Of a DNA stretch of 49,654 nt, positions 9,311 to 20,000 are shown piece after piece (within the stretch, counting starts at the first letter, position 1; the number at the start of each line of letters is the position of its first letter). The stretch comes from Minisyncoccota bacterium. Its GTDB lineage: Bacteria; Patescibacteriota; Minisyncoccia; Phycocordibacterales; UBA1550. The notes under the pieces are model-generated. The model ran no database searches, had not been told where the DNA came from, and saw only the letters and a list, made by a program, of their open reading frames with translations. The position numbers and the translations under genes were made by a program. The stretch lies in assembly GCA_028712595.1 (NCBI GenBank), contig JAQTPS010000001.1, positions 29,132 to 78,785 on the forward strand. The letters are read 5' to 3'.

Positions 9311-9432
9311 GCATAAATTAACCGTGGGCGCTAGATGGTAGAAAAACAGTAAGTAGTTTGTAATTGGTAGTGAGTGGTAGGCCCATATTTTCTACAACCT
9401 GCCAACTCCTACTACAAACTAATCAGTATGCA

Positions 9433-9441
9433 TGCTATACT
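9433..9441 (+). promoter_or_regulatory. Putative extended -10 (TGCTATACT) upstream of the DsbA-like gene
   Basis: TGnTATAmT ~35 bp before ATG 9476; no clear -35. Confidence 0.35.
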
Positions 9442-9475
9442 ACGAGCGATTATCAAATAATTTTTATATAACATC

Positions 9476-10204
9476 ATGGATGGCGAAAAAGTGAATACAG
9501 AGGAAAAGAGCGGTCTTCCGCCAAAACAGAGCATGCTCACGGTGCCTGTTGCAATTATAATAGCGGGTCTTGCCATAGCTGGAGCAATTTATTTCAGTAA
9601 TTGGAAAAAGGACGGTGGAACTGTCACACCGACCGACACAATAATCACACTTGACCAAGTAACAAAGGACGACCACATCATTGGTAATCTTGACGCAAAA
9701 GTTACTCTTGTTGTGTATACAGACCTTGAGTGTCCTTGGTGCAAGGTGTTCCACGAAACAATCAACAAAATAATGACAAATTATGAAAAAGATACGCGAG
9801 TAGCTTTGGTCTATCGCAACTTCCCAATTACAGATCGCCACCCAAAAGCTCCTCACGAAGCAGAAGCTGCTGAATGTGCGGCAAAGCTTGGTGGAGAAAC
9901 AAAATTTTGGGACTTCATAAATAACGTCTTCAAAATCACACCATCGAACAATGGGCTTGACGAAGCAGAGCTTCCAAAAATCGCCAAAGATATCGGCCTT
10001 GACGTAGATTCATTCAATAAGTGTCTCGCAAGCGGAGAAATGAAAGCGCGCGTCGATAGAGACATAATTAGTGGCGAAAAAACTGGAGGATTCGGCACAC
10101 CAAATACTTTTGTTGTCGTAGATAAAAAAGTTGTAGGCGTGATAAAGGGCGCCCAATCGTACGAATACGTAAAAGCTGTTATTGACAATCTTCTCGCTAA
10201 GTAA
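9476..10204 (+). CDS. Membrane-anchored DsbA-family thiol-disulfide oxidoreductase
   Basis: TM near N-terminus, thioredoxin-fold CPWC active site (YTDLECPWCKVFHE), GTPNTFVVV cis-Pro region. Confidence 0.9.
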   Translation: MDGEKVNTEEKSGLPPKQSMLTVPVAIIIAGLAIAGAIYFSNWKKDGGTVTPTDTIITLDQVTKDDHIIGNLDAKVTLVVYTDLECPWCKVFHETINKIMTNYEKDTRVALVYRNFPITDRHPKAPHEAEAAECAAKLGGETKFWDFINNVFKITPSNNGLDEAELPKIAKDIGLDVDSFNKCLASGEMKARVDRDIISGEKTGGFGTPNTFVVVDKKVVGVIKGAQSYEYVKAVIDNLLAK

Positions 10205-10288
10205 CCCAGCGCCTAGAAACAACAAACGCAAAGGACCGTCCTTTAAAATTTAAAAGGACGGTCTTTGCTGTTTCTAGGCGATGGGTTA
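10202..10288. terminator. Long bidirectional terminator hairpin between convergent DsbA-like gene and rpoD
   Basis: taacccaGcgcctagaaaca ... tgtttctaggcgAtgggtta outer stem plus ggaccgtcc...ggacggtc inner stem. Confidence 0.85.
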
Positions 10289-11560
10289 GTAATTTCTTAA
10301 CTTCCCTACTTTGTTGTGACTACGAATCTTTTCGATGGCTTTTGCTTCAATTTGGCGAATACGCTCACGAGTAACGCCAAATTCTTTTCCTACTTCCTCA
10401 AGCGTGTGGACGATACCATCAACAAGCCCATGACGAAGCTCGAGTATTTTGCGCTCTTTTTCGGAGAGATCATTCAAAATTTCTTTGACTTGATCGGACA
10501 AGATACGTTGAGCTGAATCTTGCGCAGGAGATAAAATTTTATCATCTGGGATAAACTCACCTAAAGTGGATTTTTCATCATCGTCTCCGATTGGCTTCTC
10601 AAGAGATACAGTGTCCTGGTCAATATTTTTTATATTGTAGATTTTTTCAACCTCAAGACCCATTTCTGTCGCAACTTCGCCCGGAAGCGGTTCTCGCCCG
10701 AGGTCTTGGGACAAACGTCTTACGACTTGTTTGTACTTTGATATTGTTTCCACCATGTGCACTGGAATACGAATGGTCCTTGACTGGTCAGCAAGGGCGC
10801 GCGTTATTGCCTGACGAATCCACCATGTCGCATATGTCGAAAATTTGTACCCTTTGGTCCAATCAAATTTTTCAACCGCTTTGAAGAGACCGAGGTTCCC
10901 CTCCTGGATGAGGTCAAGGAGTGTAAGGTCGGCGCTACGGCCTACATATTTCTTGCCGATAGACACGACAAGACGAAGGTTGGCGCGCGCGAGAAGATTT
11001 TTTGCTTCTTCCTCGCCGGCTTCTATTCGCTTTGCTAGGTCTCGTTCTTCTTGAGCTGAAATGAGCGAATATTGCCCAATCTCTTTTAGATACATTTGGA
11101 TAGAGTCATATGAAGAATCAACTCCTTTATATGTATATTTTTTGTGAGCAAGAATCTCCTCGGGCTCGACCTCAAGAAGCCCTCCGCCTTCGAGAACATC
11201 AACACCCACCTCCGAAAGTTTCTCGTAAAGCTGGTCAAGAAACATTACGTCCTGATCGATTGCCGGAAATTCTTTTAAAATTTCATTGTATGTAATGAAT
11301 CCGCGACCACGTCCTTTTACAATAAGCCGATTGGCTTTTTCTTCCCAAAGTTCAGCGGTTTTTGCATTGCGAACGGATTCTCTGGGAATCTTTTTTGAGA
11401 TTATTGTTCGTTTTGAAGAGACTTTTTTAGAACTCTTTTTTGAGAGTTTGCCTTTTGCTTTTTTGGAAGATTTTTTTGCTCCGCGAGTAGCCTTGCCTTT
11501 TCTGGAGGAAGATTTTTTGCTTGTAGCTTTCTTTTTTTTGGTGGGGTTTTTTGTTGACAT
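10286..11560 (-). CDS. rpoD: Primary RNA polymerase sigma factor (RpoD/SigA) with Lys-rich N-terminal extension
   Basis: [54 protein letters not shown]; region 4 [19 protein letters not shown]. Confidence 0.96.
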   Translation of the reverse strand: MSTKNPTKKKKATSKKSSSRKGKATRGAKKSSKKAKGKLSKKSSKKVSSKRTIISKKIPRESVRNAKTAELWEEKANRLIVKGRGRGFITYNEILKEFPAIDQDVMFLDQLYEKLSEVGVDVLEGGGLLEVEPEEILAHKKYTYKGVDSSYDSIQMYLKEIGQYSLISAQEERDLAKRIEAGEEEAKNLLARANLRLVVSIGKKYVGRSADLTLLDLIQEGNLGLFKAVEKFDWTKGYKFSTYATWWIRQAITRALADQSRTIRIPVHMVETISKYKQVVRRLSQDLGREPLPGEVATEMGLEVEKIYNIKNIDQDTVSLEKPIGDDDEKSTLGEFIPDDKILSPAQDSAQRILSDQVKEILNDLSEKERKILELRHGLVDGIVHTLEEVGKEFGVTRERIRQIEAKAIEKIRSHNKVGKLRNY

Positions 11561-11617
11561 ATGATAAATATATTAAACATTTATAAAGTCCTAGATGCGC
11601 TATTGCCTTGCTTTATC

Positions 11618-13342
11618 TTATGGACTTTTAAATGTGTGAAGTTCTTTTGAAATTGTCTGACATTCTATGAGAAGTTTTTGAGCGAGTTCTGTATCCCCTC
11701 TTGATTCGGCTTCTTTTAGTTTTTCCATCTTATCCGCAAAATTATCTCGTAAAACTTCTTCTGCGAGGTTATTCATTAGGGATTCAAGTTCCTCAAGGAA
11801 AAATTCGTTGCCTTCGAATCGAAGTTCAGCTTCAAAAATGAGTTCGTTTCGTTTTGTCTCTGTTTTTGTCGGCAATCCTCCGAGAATTTTTGAAAGTCGA
11901 GCCTGATATTTCTCGAAATCTTTGATTACTGAGTTTTTTGATTCTTTTTGCCACAAAAGCGCGCCTTGTATAGTGCGAAGGATGCGTTCGCGTCGAGATA
12001 GTGGTGGAGTGGTAGTTTCAATTTGCTTTTTTGTGTGATCTATCAAAACAGCCACATTCTTCTTTTTTACTTCTTCCCACACCGGTTCTTCTTTGATGTG
12101 GAGAAGCTTCGCGACTTGACCAACATAGTGACCTTGGTCAATGGCGCTTTTCTGTTCGGCAATGAAAGGTACTACGATCTCCGAAACTTTTTTCCTAAGC
12201 TCGTCTTTTTTAGGATAAAGTTCAGGCAAAAGTTCCAAATAAAAATCAATTACCGGTTTGCTCCCCATAACAGCAGTCCTCCATGCCTCCGGATTTTCTA
12301 GGGCCATGTCAGCAGGGTCTAAACCTTGCTTCAATTTTGCAATACGAACTGTCATATCCTCCGAAAGCGCAAGCGAAACAGCGCGGTGAGACGCAGCAAG
12401 TCCAGCGCTATCAGCGTCAAACGCAAGCACTAGATTTTTCGTGAAGCGTTTGATGAGATTTAAGTGTCCCGAGGTTAGCGCCGTGCCGGAAGATGCAACC
12501 GTATTTTGAACTCCTGCCTGATGAGAGAGGATGAGATCCATTTGACCCTCCACGAGCACAGCAAAATCCTCCTTACGTATCGCCCCTTTTGCTTCAGAAA
12601 AACCAAACAGAGCTCGCGATTTGTGAAAAACCTCCGTCTCTGGACTATTTACGTATTTTGAGTTTGCCGTAACACCTAGAGTTTTTCCCTTCTCTCCATC
12701 TTTGAGAATACGCCCAGAAAACGCGACTACTCTGCCGGAACTGTCTGTTATAGGGAACATCACACGTCCGCGGAAACGGTCATAAAAACCTTTTGGAGAA
12801 CGCACAATGAGACCAGCGGTTTCAGAAATCTTTTCTTGTATACCTTTCTTCAGAAGTAGATCAGAAAGCGAACGCCATTCGTCCGGCGCAAAACCCACTC
12901 GAAACTTTTTTACTGTATCCTCTGTTAGTCCTCTCTTTGTGAGATAGCTGACTGCTTCAGGGAATTTGGGCAGGACGGCTTGATAGAATTTTGTTGCAAG
13001 TTCGAGCGCCACATAAAGCGCTTCGCGTTCGTCTTTGGTTTCCTTTGAAATTATTCTTTCTCGTTTTAGTTCTACTCCTGCGCGGTCGGCTAAAATCTTT
13101 AGAGCACCGGAAAAATCAAGTCCTTCAATTTCTTCCACGAACGAAATCATATCTCCACCGCGATTACACCCAAAACAATGATATGTCTGTCGAGATGGAG
13201 ATACAATAAAGGACGGCGTTTTTTCGTTGTGAAATGGACAGCAGGCCTTGAAATTCACGCCTGCTTTTTGAAGCGTGAGGTATCCAGAAACGATATCCAC
13301 TATGTTCAACCGTGATTTTATTTCTTCAATTACTGAGGACAT
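11618..13342 (-). CDS. dnaG: DNA primase DnaG
   Basis: CPFHNEKTPSFIVSPSRQTYHCFGCNRGGD zinc finger, VEGQMDLILSHQAG and AFDADSAGLAA TOPRIM motifs. Confidence 0.96.
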   Translation of the reverse strand: MSSVIEEIKSRLNIVDIVSGYLTLQKAGVNFKACCPFHNEKTPSFIVSPSRQTYHCFGCNRGGDMISFVEEIEGLDFSGALKILADRAGVELKRERIISKETKDEREALYVALELATKFYQAVLPKFPEAVSYLTKRGLTEDTVKKFRVGFAPDEWRSLSDLLLKKGIQEKISETAGLIVRSPKGFYDRFRGRVMFPITDSSGRVVAFSGRILKDGEKGKTLGVTANSKYVNSPETEVFHKSRALFGFSEAKGAIRKEDFAVLVEGQMDLILSHQAGVQNTVASSGTALTSGHLNLIKRFTKNLVLAFDADSAGLAASHRAVSLALSEDMTVRIAKLKQGLDPADMALENPEAWRTAVMGSKPVIDFYLELLPELYPKKDELRKKVSEIVVPFIAEQKSAIDQGHYVGQVAKLLHIKEEPVWEEVKKKNVAVLIDHTKKQIETTTPPLSRRERILRTIQGALLWQKESKNSVIKDFEKYQARLSKILGGLPTKTETKRNELIFEAELRFEGNEFFLEELESLMNNLAEEVLRDNFADKMEKLKEAESRGDTELAQKLLIECQTISKELHTFKSP

Positions 13343-13354
13343 AATTTAAGTTGA

Positions 13355-13402
13355 AACTTTAAGAACCTTGCTAACTTTAAGAACTTTACTAACTTTATGA
13401 AC
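13355..13402. repeat. 18-bp tandem repeat, ~2.6 copies (aactttaagaaccttgct / aactttaagaactttact / aactttatgaac)
   Basis: Direct reading of the rpoC-dnaG spacer. Confidence 0.8.
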
Positions 13403-16400
13403 TAATTTTCCTCCTCTTCTTTTGTTCCGGGAAGTTCGTCCGCGCCCTTGCGTGAAGCAAACCCAGTACCTGCAGGAATAAGATGACCGATGACCACATT
13501 TTCTTTGAGACCGCGAAGAGTGTCTACTCCACCCTTGATAGCTGTATTGATGAGAATGCGAGTTGTGTTTTCGAACGATGCCGCCGACAACCAACTCTTT
13601 GTAGTTAGGGCAACTTCAGAAATACCCAAAACTACCGTTTCTGCTTTTGCTCCTTCTCCTCCAAGCTTTTCTACTTTTTCGTTCTCTGCTTCTAGGTCAC
13701 CTTGCTCAACAACATCGCCTACGTTGAATCTAGTATCACCAGATTCCTTGACCTTTCTTCGAGAGAACATCTGACGAATAATAACTTCGATGTGTTTTCG
13801 AGAAATTGTTACTCCTTGAAGTTCGTAAATCTTCAGACATTCAATAATGATGTAGTTTTCTGCAACACCTTTTCCGGCATATTGGAAAACTTCTGAAATA
13901 TCAGCCGAACCATCGGAGAGGAATGCTCCTTTTGCCACCGCATCCCCGACTTTTACAAGCGGAGTACGTACGCGAGAAGTTTCGTACGAAATTGCTTCGC
14001 CTTTCTTTTTTCCTTCTCCTTCATTTGGAAGAACGGTTATTTTTAGCTCTTTTTCATCGCGAATAACTTCTGTCACGACACCTCCTGTGTGACTGATGAT
14101 AGCCAAACTCTTCGGCTCGCGACGTTCAAAGATTTCTTCAACGCGAGGAAGACCCATTGTGATGTCTCCACCGGCAGATGCAACTCCTCCGGAGTGGAAA
14201 GTACGCATTGTGAGCTGTGTTCCCGGCTCACCGATTGCTTGAGCCGCAATAACTCCGACTGCTTCTCCCATTTTCACGATTTCGTTTCTTCCGATATCAA
14301 GACCGTAGCACTTGCGACAAATTCCATGTGAAGTTTTGCATGAGAGAGGTGAACGCACGAGCGCTTCTGTTATGCCTTTTTCCTCTGCTTCTTCGGCTTC
14401 GATTTTATTCATCAAATGGCCCTTCTTGAAGAGCACTGTTCCATCAGCTGTTACAAGATCTCGCGCAAGTGTGCGTCCGTAGAGATTGCGTGAAAGCGGA
14501 ATGTCAAAGCCAACGAGGTTTTCTTTGCTGACAATTTTTCCATCTTTGTCTCCACAATCTTCTTCTGTGATGATTGCATCTTGAGCCACATCAACGATAC
14601 GACGAGTGAGGTATCCAGCCGTTGCGGTTTTGAGGGCGATGTCGGCAAGACCCTTTCTAGAGCCGTGAGTCGAGACGAAATATTCCACAGGCGACAATCC
14701 TTCTTTGCTTGAAGGAACAATTGGGAAGTCGATTGTACGACCCGCTGTGTTGACTGTAAGACCATACATTCCTCCCATTGTGAGAATTTGCGCATAAGAA
14801 CCGCGGGCGCCCGACTTTACCATGTCTTCCACAGAACCATTTTTTTCGAGTGTGCCCGGCATTAACTTCATTATCTTGTCTTTTGCCTCTTCCCACACTT
14901 CAATAGTGCGACGATAGCGTTCGTCTTCGGAGAGAAGACCTTCATCAAATTCTCCGCGAACGAGTTCCGCCTCTCCGCGAGCTTTTTCTACAATTTCTTT
15001 TTTCTCTTCTGGTGTTTTGATTTCATCAATTGCCCAAGTGATTCCTGCCTTGGTGGCATATTTGAAACCGAAATCTTTTATCTTGTCGAGAATCTTTGGA
15101 GTTGCATCAATTCCGTATTTATTGATGAGTATGTCAATGAGACCTTCGAGCTCTTTTGTTCCCACTGCTTTGTTGACATAAGGATAATCTGAAGGAAGAA
15201 CACTGTTGAAGAGAAGTCGTCCTGCGGTAGTTTCAAATACCTTGCCCTCAAACTGCGCGTATTTCTCCGTATCGCTACCAAGTACTTTTATCTTTGCGCG
15301 GTAGCTAATTTCTCCAAAGTCATAAGCTGTAATAGCGCTGTTTGGCGTAGGGAATATTTTGCCTTCACCCAAAGCTCCGTCAACGATTTTTGTCATTGAG
15401 TAACATCCGAGAGGAATGTCGAGTTTCGGGTTAACTATTGGATTTCCGCTTCCCGGACCCAAAAGGTTTTTGTTTGCAGCCATGAGTTCGCTTGCTTCTC
15501 CTTGGGCAGCAATTGAAAGAGGAACATGAACTGCCATTTGGTCTCCGTCGAAGTCGGCGTTAAATGCCTTGCAAACCAATGGGTGAACGTGAACAGCGTT
15601 ACCTTCGACAAGTACAGGGTGGAACGCTTGAATACCAAGTCTGTGAAGAGTAGGGGCGCGGTTTAGGAGAACAAATTTCCCCTTAATAACTTCATCGAGG
15701 ATTGCCCATACTTCTGGAACGTGGTCGTCGATAAGTTTGTTGGCGCCACGAATATTGTATGCAAGTTCGCGACTAATAATCTTTGAAACAACAAACGGAC
15801 GGAAGAGTTCAAGGGCCATGTGTTTTGGAAGTCCACACTGGTCCAAACGAAGTTTCGGCCCGACGATAATAACGGAACGACCCGAGTAGTCAACGCGTTT
15901 ACCGAGGAGGTTCTGACGGAAAAGTCCTTGCTTCCCTTTCAAAGTATCGGCAAGGGATTTGAGTGTTCTCTTTTGCGCCTGATTCATCGCAACCGACTGA
16001 ACACGACGAATAGAGTTGTCGATAAGTGAATCGACAGCTTCCTGAAGAATGCGTTTTTCGTTGCGAAGAATTACATCAGGAGCTCCAATGTCCTTCAATT
16101 TCTTCAAACGGTTGTTGCGATTGATGACACGACGGTAAAGGTCGTTTAGGTCAGACGTTGCATGTCTTCCACCTTCAAGAGCAACCATTGGGCGAAGCGC
16201 TGGAGGAATAATTGGAATGGTTGTCATAAACATCCACTCTGGACGCACGCCGGAATTCAACATCGATTTTACGATGCCCAAACGCTTGTTCAATTTTGCG
16301 CGCTCCACAGACCCAGCTTTTTCAAGTTCAGCCTGCAACTTGTCGCGGAATTTGACGAGGTCGATCTTCTTAAAAATGTTGTAGATTGCCTCTGCTCCGA

Positions 16401-17043
16401 TTCCAGCTTCAAAAGCTGTGCCATATTTGAGCGCAAATTTGTGATAGCTCATTTCGTCCAAAACTCTGCCCTCCACAAGAGATTCAATTTCGTGCTTTGC
16501 GGTCAAGAGAAGTTCTTTCAACTTTTCTTTGCCTTTTTCGTCAGTAAGAGTTTTTGATTTATTTTTGTACTCGTTGTCGAGCTCCTTCATAAGCTTTTCA
16601 CGCTCGGCAATATTTACATTTGTGATTATGTAACCAGCAAAGTAAATAACTTTTTCGAGGTCTACAATAGGAAGGTTGAGAATAAGTCCCATACGAGACG
16701 GTATACTCCTTAGGAACCAGATGTGAGCAACTGGGCTTGCAAGTTCAATGTGGCCCATGCGTTCGCGACGCACGATAGAACGTGTTACTTCAACTCCGCA
16801 TTTCTCGCAGATGATGCCTTTGTAGCGAATGCGCTTGTACTTTCCGCAGTAACATTCAAAATCCCTCTCAGGACCAAAAATGCGTTCGTCAAAAAGACCT
16901 CCGCGCTCGCTTCTTTGGGTGCGATAGTTGATTGTCTCCGGCCTAGTGACTTCACCATATGACCACTCTTTTATGCGGTCAGGAGAAGCAAGCTTGAGAA
17001 GGATCGATTCAAAATTCTGTTGTTCGCGTAATGTTTTTATCAT
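13402..17043 (-). CDS. rpoC: DNA-directed RNA polymerase subunit beta'
   Basis: NADFDGDQMAVHVPLS catalytic motif, N-terminal zinc site, GEPGTQLTMRTFHSGGVA. Confidence 0.98.
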   Translation of the reverse strand: MIKTLREQQNFESILLKLASPDRIKEWSYGEVTRPETINYRTQRSERGGLFDERIFGPERDFECYCGKYKRIRYKGIICEKCGVEVTRSIVRRERMGHIELASPVAHIWFLRSIPSRMGLILNLPIVDLEKVIYFAGYIITNVNIAEREKLMKELDNEYKNKSKTLTDEKGKEKLKELLLTAKHEIESLVEGRVLDEMSYHKFALKYGTAFEAGIGAEAIYNIFKKIDLVKFRDKLQAELEKAGSVERAKLNKRLGIVKSMLNSGVRPEWMFMTTIPIIPPALRPMVALEGGRHATSDLNDLYRRVINRNNRLKKLKDIGAPDVILRNEKRILQEAVDSLIDNSIRRVQSVAMNQAQKRTLKSLADTLKGKQGLFRQNLLGKRVDYSGRSVIIVGPKLRLDQCGLPKHMALELFRPFVVSKIISRELAYNIRGANKLIDDHVPEVWAILDEVIKGKFVLLNRAPTLHRLGIQAFHPVLVEGNAVHVHPLVCKAFNADFDGDQMAVHVPLSIAAQGEASELMAANKNLLGPGSGNPIVNPKLDIPLGCYSMTKIVDGALGEGKIFPTPNSAITAYDFGEISYRAKIKVLGSDTEKYAQFEGKVFETTAGRLLFNSVLPSDYPYVNKAVGTKELEGLIDILINKYGIDATPKILDKIKDFGFKYATKAGITWAIDEIKTPEEKKEIVEKARGEAELVRGEFDEGLLSEDERYRRTIEVWEEAKDKIMKLMPGTLEKNGSVEDMVKSGARGSYAQILTMGGMYGLTVNTAGRTIDFPIVPSSKEGLSPVEYFVSTHGSRKGLADIALKTATAGYLTRRIVDVAQDAIITEEDCGDKDGKIVSKENLVGFDIPLSRNLYGRTLARDLVTADGTVLFKKGHLMNKIEAEEAEEKGITEALVRSPLSCKTSHGICRKCYGLDIGRNEIVKMGEAVGVIAAQAIGEPGTQLTMRTFHSGGVASAGGDITMGLPRVEEIFERREPKSLAIISHTGGVVTEVIRDEKELKITVLPNEGEGKKKGEAISYETSRVRTPLVKVGDAVAKGAFLSDGSADISEVFQYAGKGVAENYIIIECLKIYELQGVTISRKHIEVIIRQMFSRRKVKESGDTRFNVGDVVEQGDLEAENEKVEKLGGEGAKAETVVLGISEVALTTKSWLSAASFENTTRILINTAIKGGVDTLRGLKENVVIGHLIPAGTGFASRKGADELPGTKEEEEN

Positions 17044-17054
17044 GATAGTAATTT

Positions 17055-20000
17055 TTATTTAATCTCTCCTTTCTTAAGAAGCTGAATATCTAGCGAGAGT
17101 CCACGGAGATAATTCAAGAGCACGTTGAATGATTCTGGGATGTTGGTTTCGACCACATCGTTCCCTTTTACTAGGGCGTCAAATGCCGCTGAACGTCCTG
17201 TAATATCGTCCGACTTCACAGTAAGCATTTCTCGAAGCACGTTCGACGCGCCGTATCCTTCGAGCGCCCACACTTCCATTTCCCCAAAACGCTGTCCTCC
17301 TCCTTGCGCCTTTCCACCAAGCGGTTGCTGGGTGATGAGAGAGTAAGGACCTGTTGAACGCATATGAATTTTGTCTTCCACCATGTGGTTCAACTTCAAA
17401 ATGTACATATACCCTACTCCGATGTCCTGATCAAACGCTTCTCCGGTGCGACCATCAAAGAGTTTCATCTTGCCATCTGGACGATGTCCTGCTTTTACAA
17501 GTTCCTCTTTGATTTCGTCAACAGAAGCGCCCATAAATGGAGGCACGATTGCCTGATAGTTTAGGGTGTTTGCGGCGAGTCCCAAGTGGAGTTCCAAAAT
17601 TTGCCCCAAGTTCATACGAGAAGGAACGCCGAGTGGAGTCAAGATGACATCAACAGGAGTTCCGTCCGCCATGTAAGGCATATCTTCTTCTGGAAGAATG
17701 ACTGAAATAACACCTTTGTTTCCGTGACGACCTGCGAGCTTGTCTCCGACAGAGATGTTTCGAACTTGAGCTACCTCAATGTGAATTCGTTTGATGATTC
17801 CGGAATCGAGGTTGTCCCCTTTTTCGCGAGAAAATACTTTTACTCCGATTATGCGTCCACGCTTTCCGTGTTCCATTCGAAGCGAAGTGTCTTTTACGTC
17901 GCGAGCTTTTTCTCCGAAAATAGAGCGGAGAAGGCGTTCCTCTGGGGTGAGTTCCTGCTCTCCTTTTGGCGTAATTTTACCGACCAGAATATCTCCCGAG
18001 TGAACTTCGGCGCCGATTCGAACAATTCCGTCTTCGTCGAGGTCTTTCAATTTCAATTCTCCAACGTTTGGGATGTCGTGTGTCGTGACTTCAGGCCCAA
18101 GTTTGGTATCGCGAACGTTAACAACGAATTCGTCCATATGAATCGAGGTAAATTTGCTTTGTTTAACGAGACGCTCCGAAAGAATAATGGCGTCTTCGTA
18201 GTTTGAACCGTTCCACGACATAAATGCAACGAGCGCATTTTGTCCGAGAGCTAGCTGTCCTCCGTCTGACGAGGAAGTGTCAGCGAGCGTGTCTCCTTTC
18301 TTTACTTTGTCACCAACGTTGACGATAGGTCGCTGATGGAAAGTAGTAAAACCGTTGGTGCGAGAAAAGTTTACGAGCTTGTATTCGTGCTCTTTGCCTT
18401 TTTCATCTTTTACAGTAATTTTCTTTGCGTCTGACTCTGTAACTGTACCGCTGACATCCGCCACCAAGAGACGACCCGTGTCGTGAGCTATCAGTTCCTC
18501 AATTCCGGTTGCAACAAGAGGAGCTTCAGGAAGAACGCAAGGGATTGCTTGCTTCTGCATGTTTGAACCCATCAGCGCGCGAACAGTGTTGTCGTGCTCA
18601 AGAAATGGAATGGTTGATGTTGCTATTGAGTAAGCTTGGTTTGCGGCAATGTCCATAAAATGAACATCTTTTCTGGAAACTAAAGCTGGGTGGCCGGATT
18701 GACGCACCTCTACTTTTTCTTCAACAATCTGATCACCGTCCATTTTTATAGCGCGGTGAGCAATGTTATATTGCTCTTCCTCAAGAGCATCCATATAAAC
18801 AATTTCCTTTGTGACTTTCCCGTCCTTAACTTTTACATAAGGTGTTTCGATCATCCCGAAGTCGTTTATGCGAGCATAGCAAGACAAACGCAAAATAAGA
18901 CCGATGTTCGGACCTTCTGGGGTGTGAATAGGACAAAGACGACCATAGTGAGAATGATGAACGTCGCGGACTTCTACACCGGCGCGCTCTTTTGTGAGAC
19001 CTCCCGGACCAAGAGCCGAGAAAGTTCGCAAACTTTCAATTTCAGAAAGAATGTTGTACTGCGTCATGAACTGTGAAAGCTGGTTTGTAGCAAAAAACTC
19101 TTTAAGACGAGCTTGGAGCGGACGAGGGCTGATGAATTGAACCGGCATCGTTGCGTCGGTGTCGATGGTAGACATTCTGTCTTGAATGTTTCGCTTCATT
19201 TGAGTCAAACCTACGCGGATTTTTTGCTGGAGCATTTCACCAACTGAACGAATACGACGAGAACCTAAGTGATCAATGTCATCTGCTTCTGCGTTTGGAG
19301 TATTGTTGAGTTCTACGATGTGCGAAATAATAGATGCGACATCGCTCGCATCAATAGTACGGCGCGCGATTTCGTCTTTTTCTAGAGACTTGTTAAAACG
19401 CTTGTTGAATTTGAAACGACCAACTTCCGATAGGTCATATTTTTCTTTTGCAAAAATGGACTCCACGAAACCTTTCGCGTTTTCTGGAGTAGCTAGGTCA
19501 CCGTCACGGAGCTTTTTGTGAATCTCTATATATGAGTCGCTAGGAGTTTGTGCAGGGTCCTTCGAAAGAGTTACTTCCATCGCCTTTTTCCCCAATTCAT
19601 CACCAGAAAATAGCTTCAAAATACCCGCATTGTTCTGTACGCCAAGAGCGCGCAAAAGAACCGTTACCGGGAATTTGCGCTTTTTGTCTATTCTTACATA
19701 CACACCGCCGTCTGGGTCTGACTCGATTTCTACCCATGCGCCACGACCTGGGATGATTTTCGCGCCAAAATAGCGTCGTCCTTTGAGTTCGTCCACTGTG
19801 AATGATACACCGGAAGAACGTGAGATCTGTGGGACCACAACGCGTTCGACACCATTTACAATAAACGTGCCGTGAGAAGTCATCATAGGAAAATCTGCCA
19901 TAAAGATTTCCTGCTCCTTCTCGCTCTTGATTGTCTTATTAATAAGTTTTACGCGCGCCTTTAGAGGTGCTTCGTAGGAGAGCTTGTTTTCCTTTGCATA

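Noticed and set aside
13346-13594. Minus ORF 13346..13594 (82 aa)
   Set aside because: Out-of-frame overlap with the 3' end of rpoC; Ser/Arg/Lys-rich, non-protein-like.
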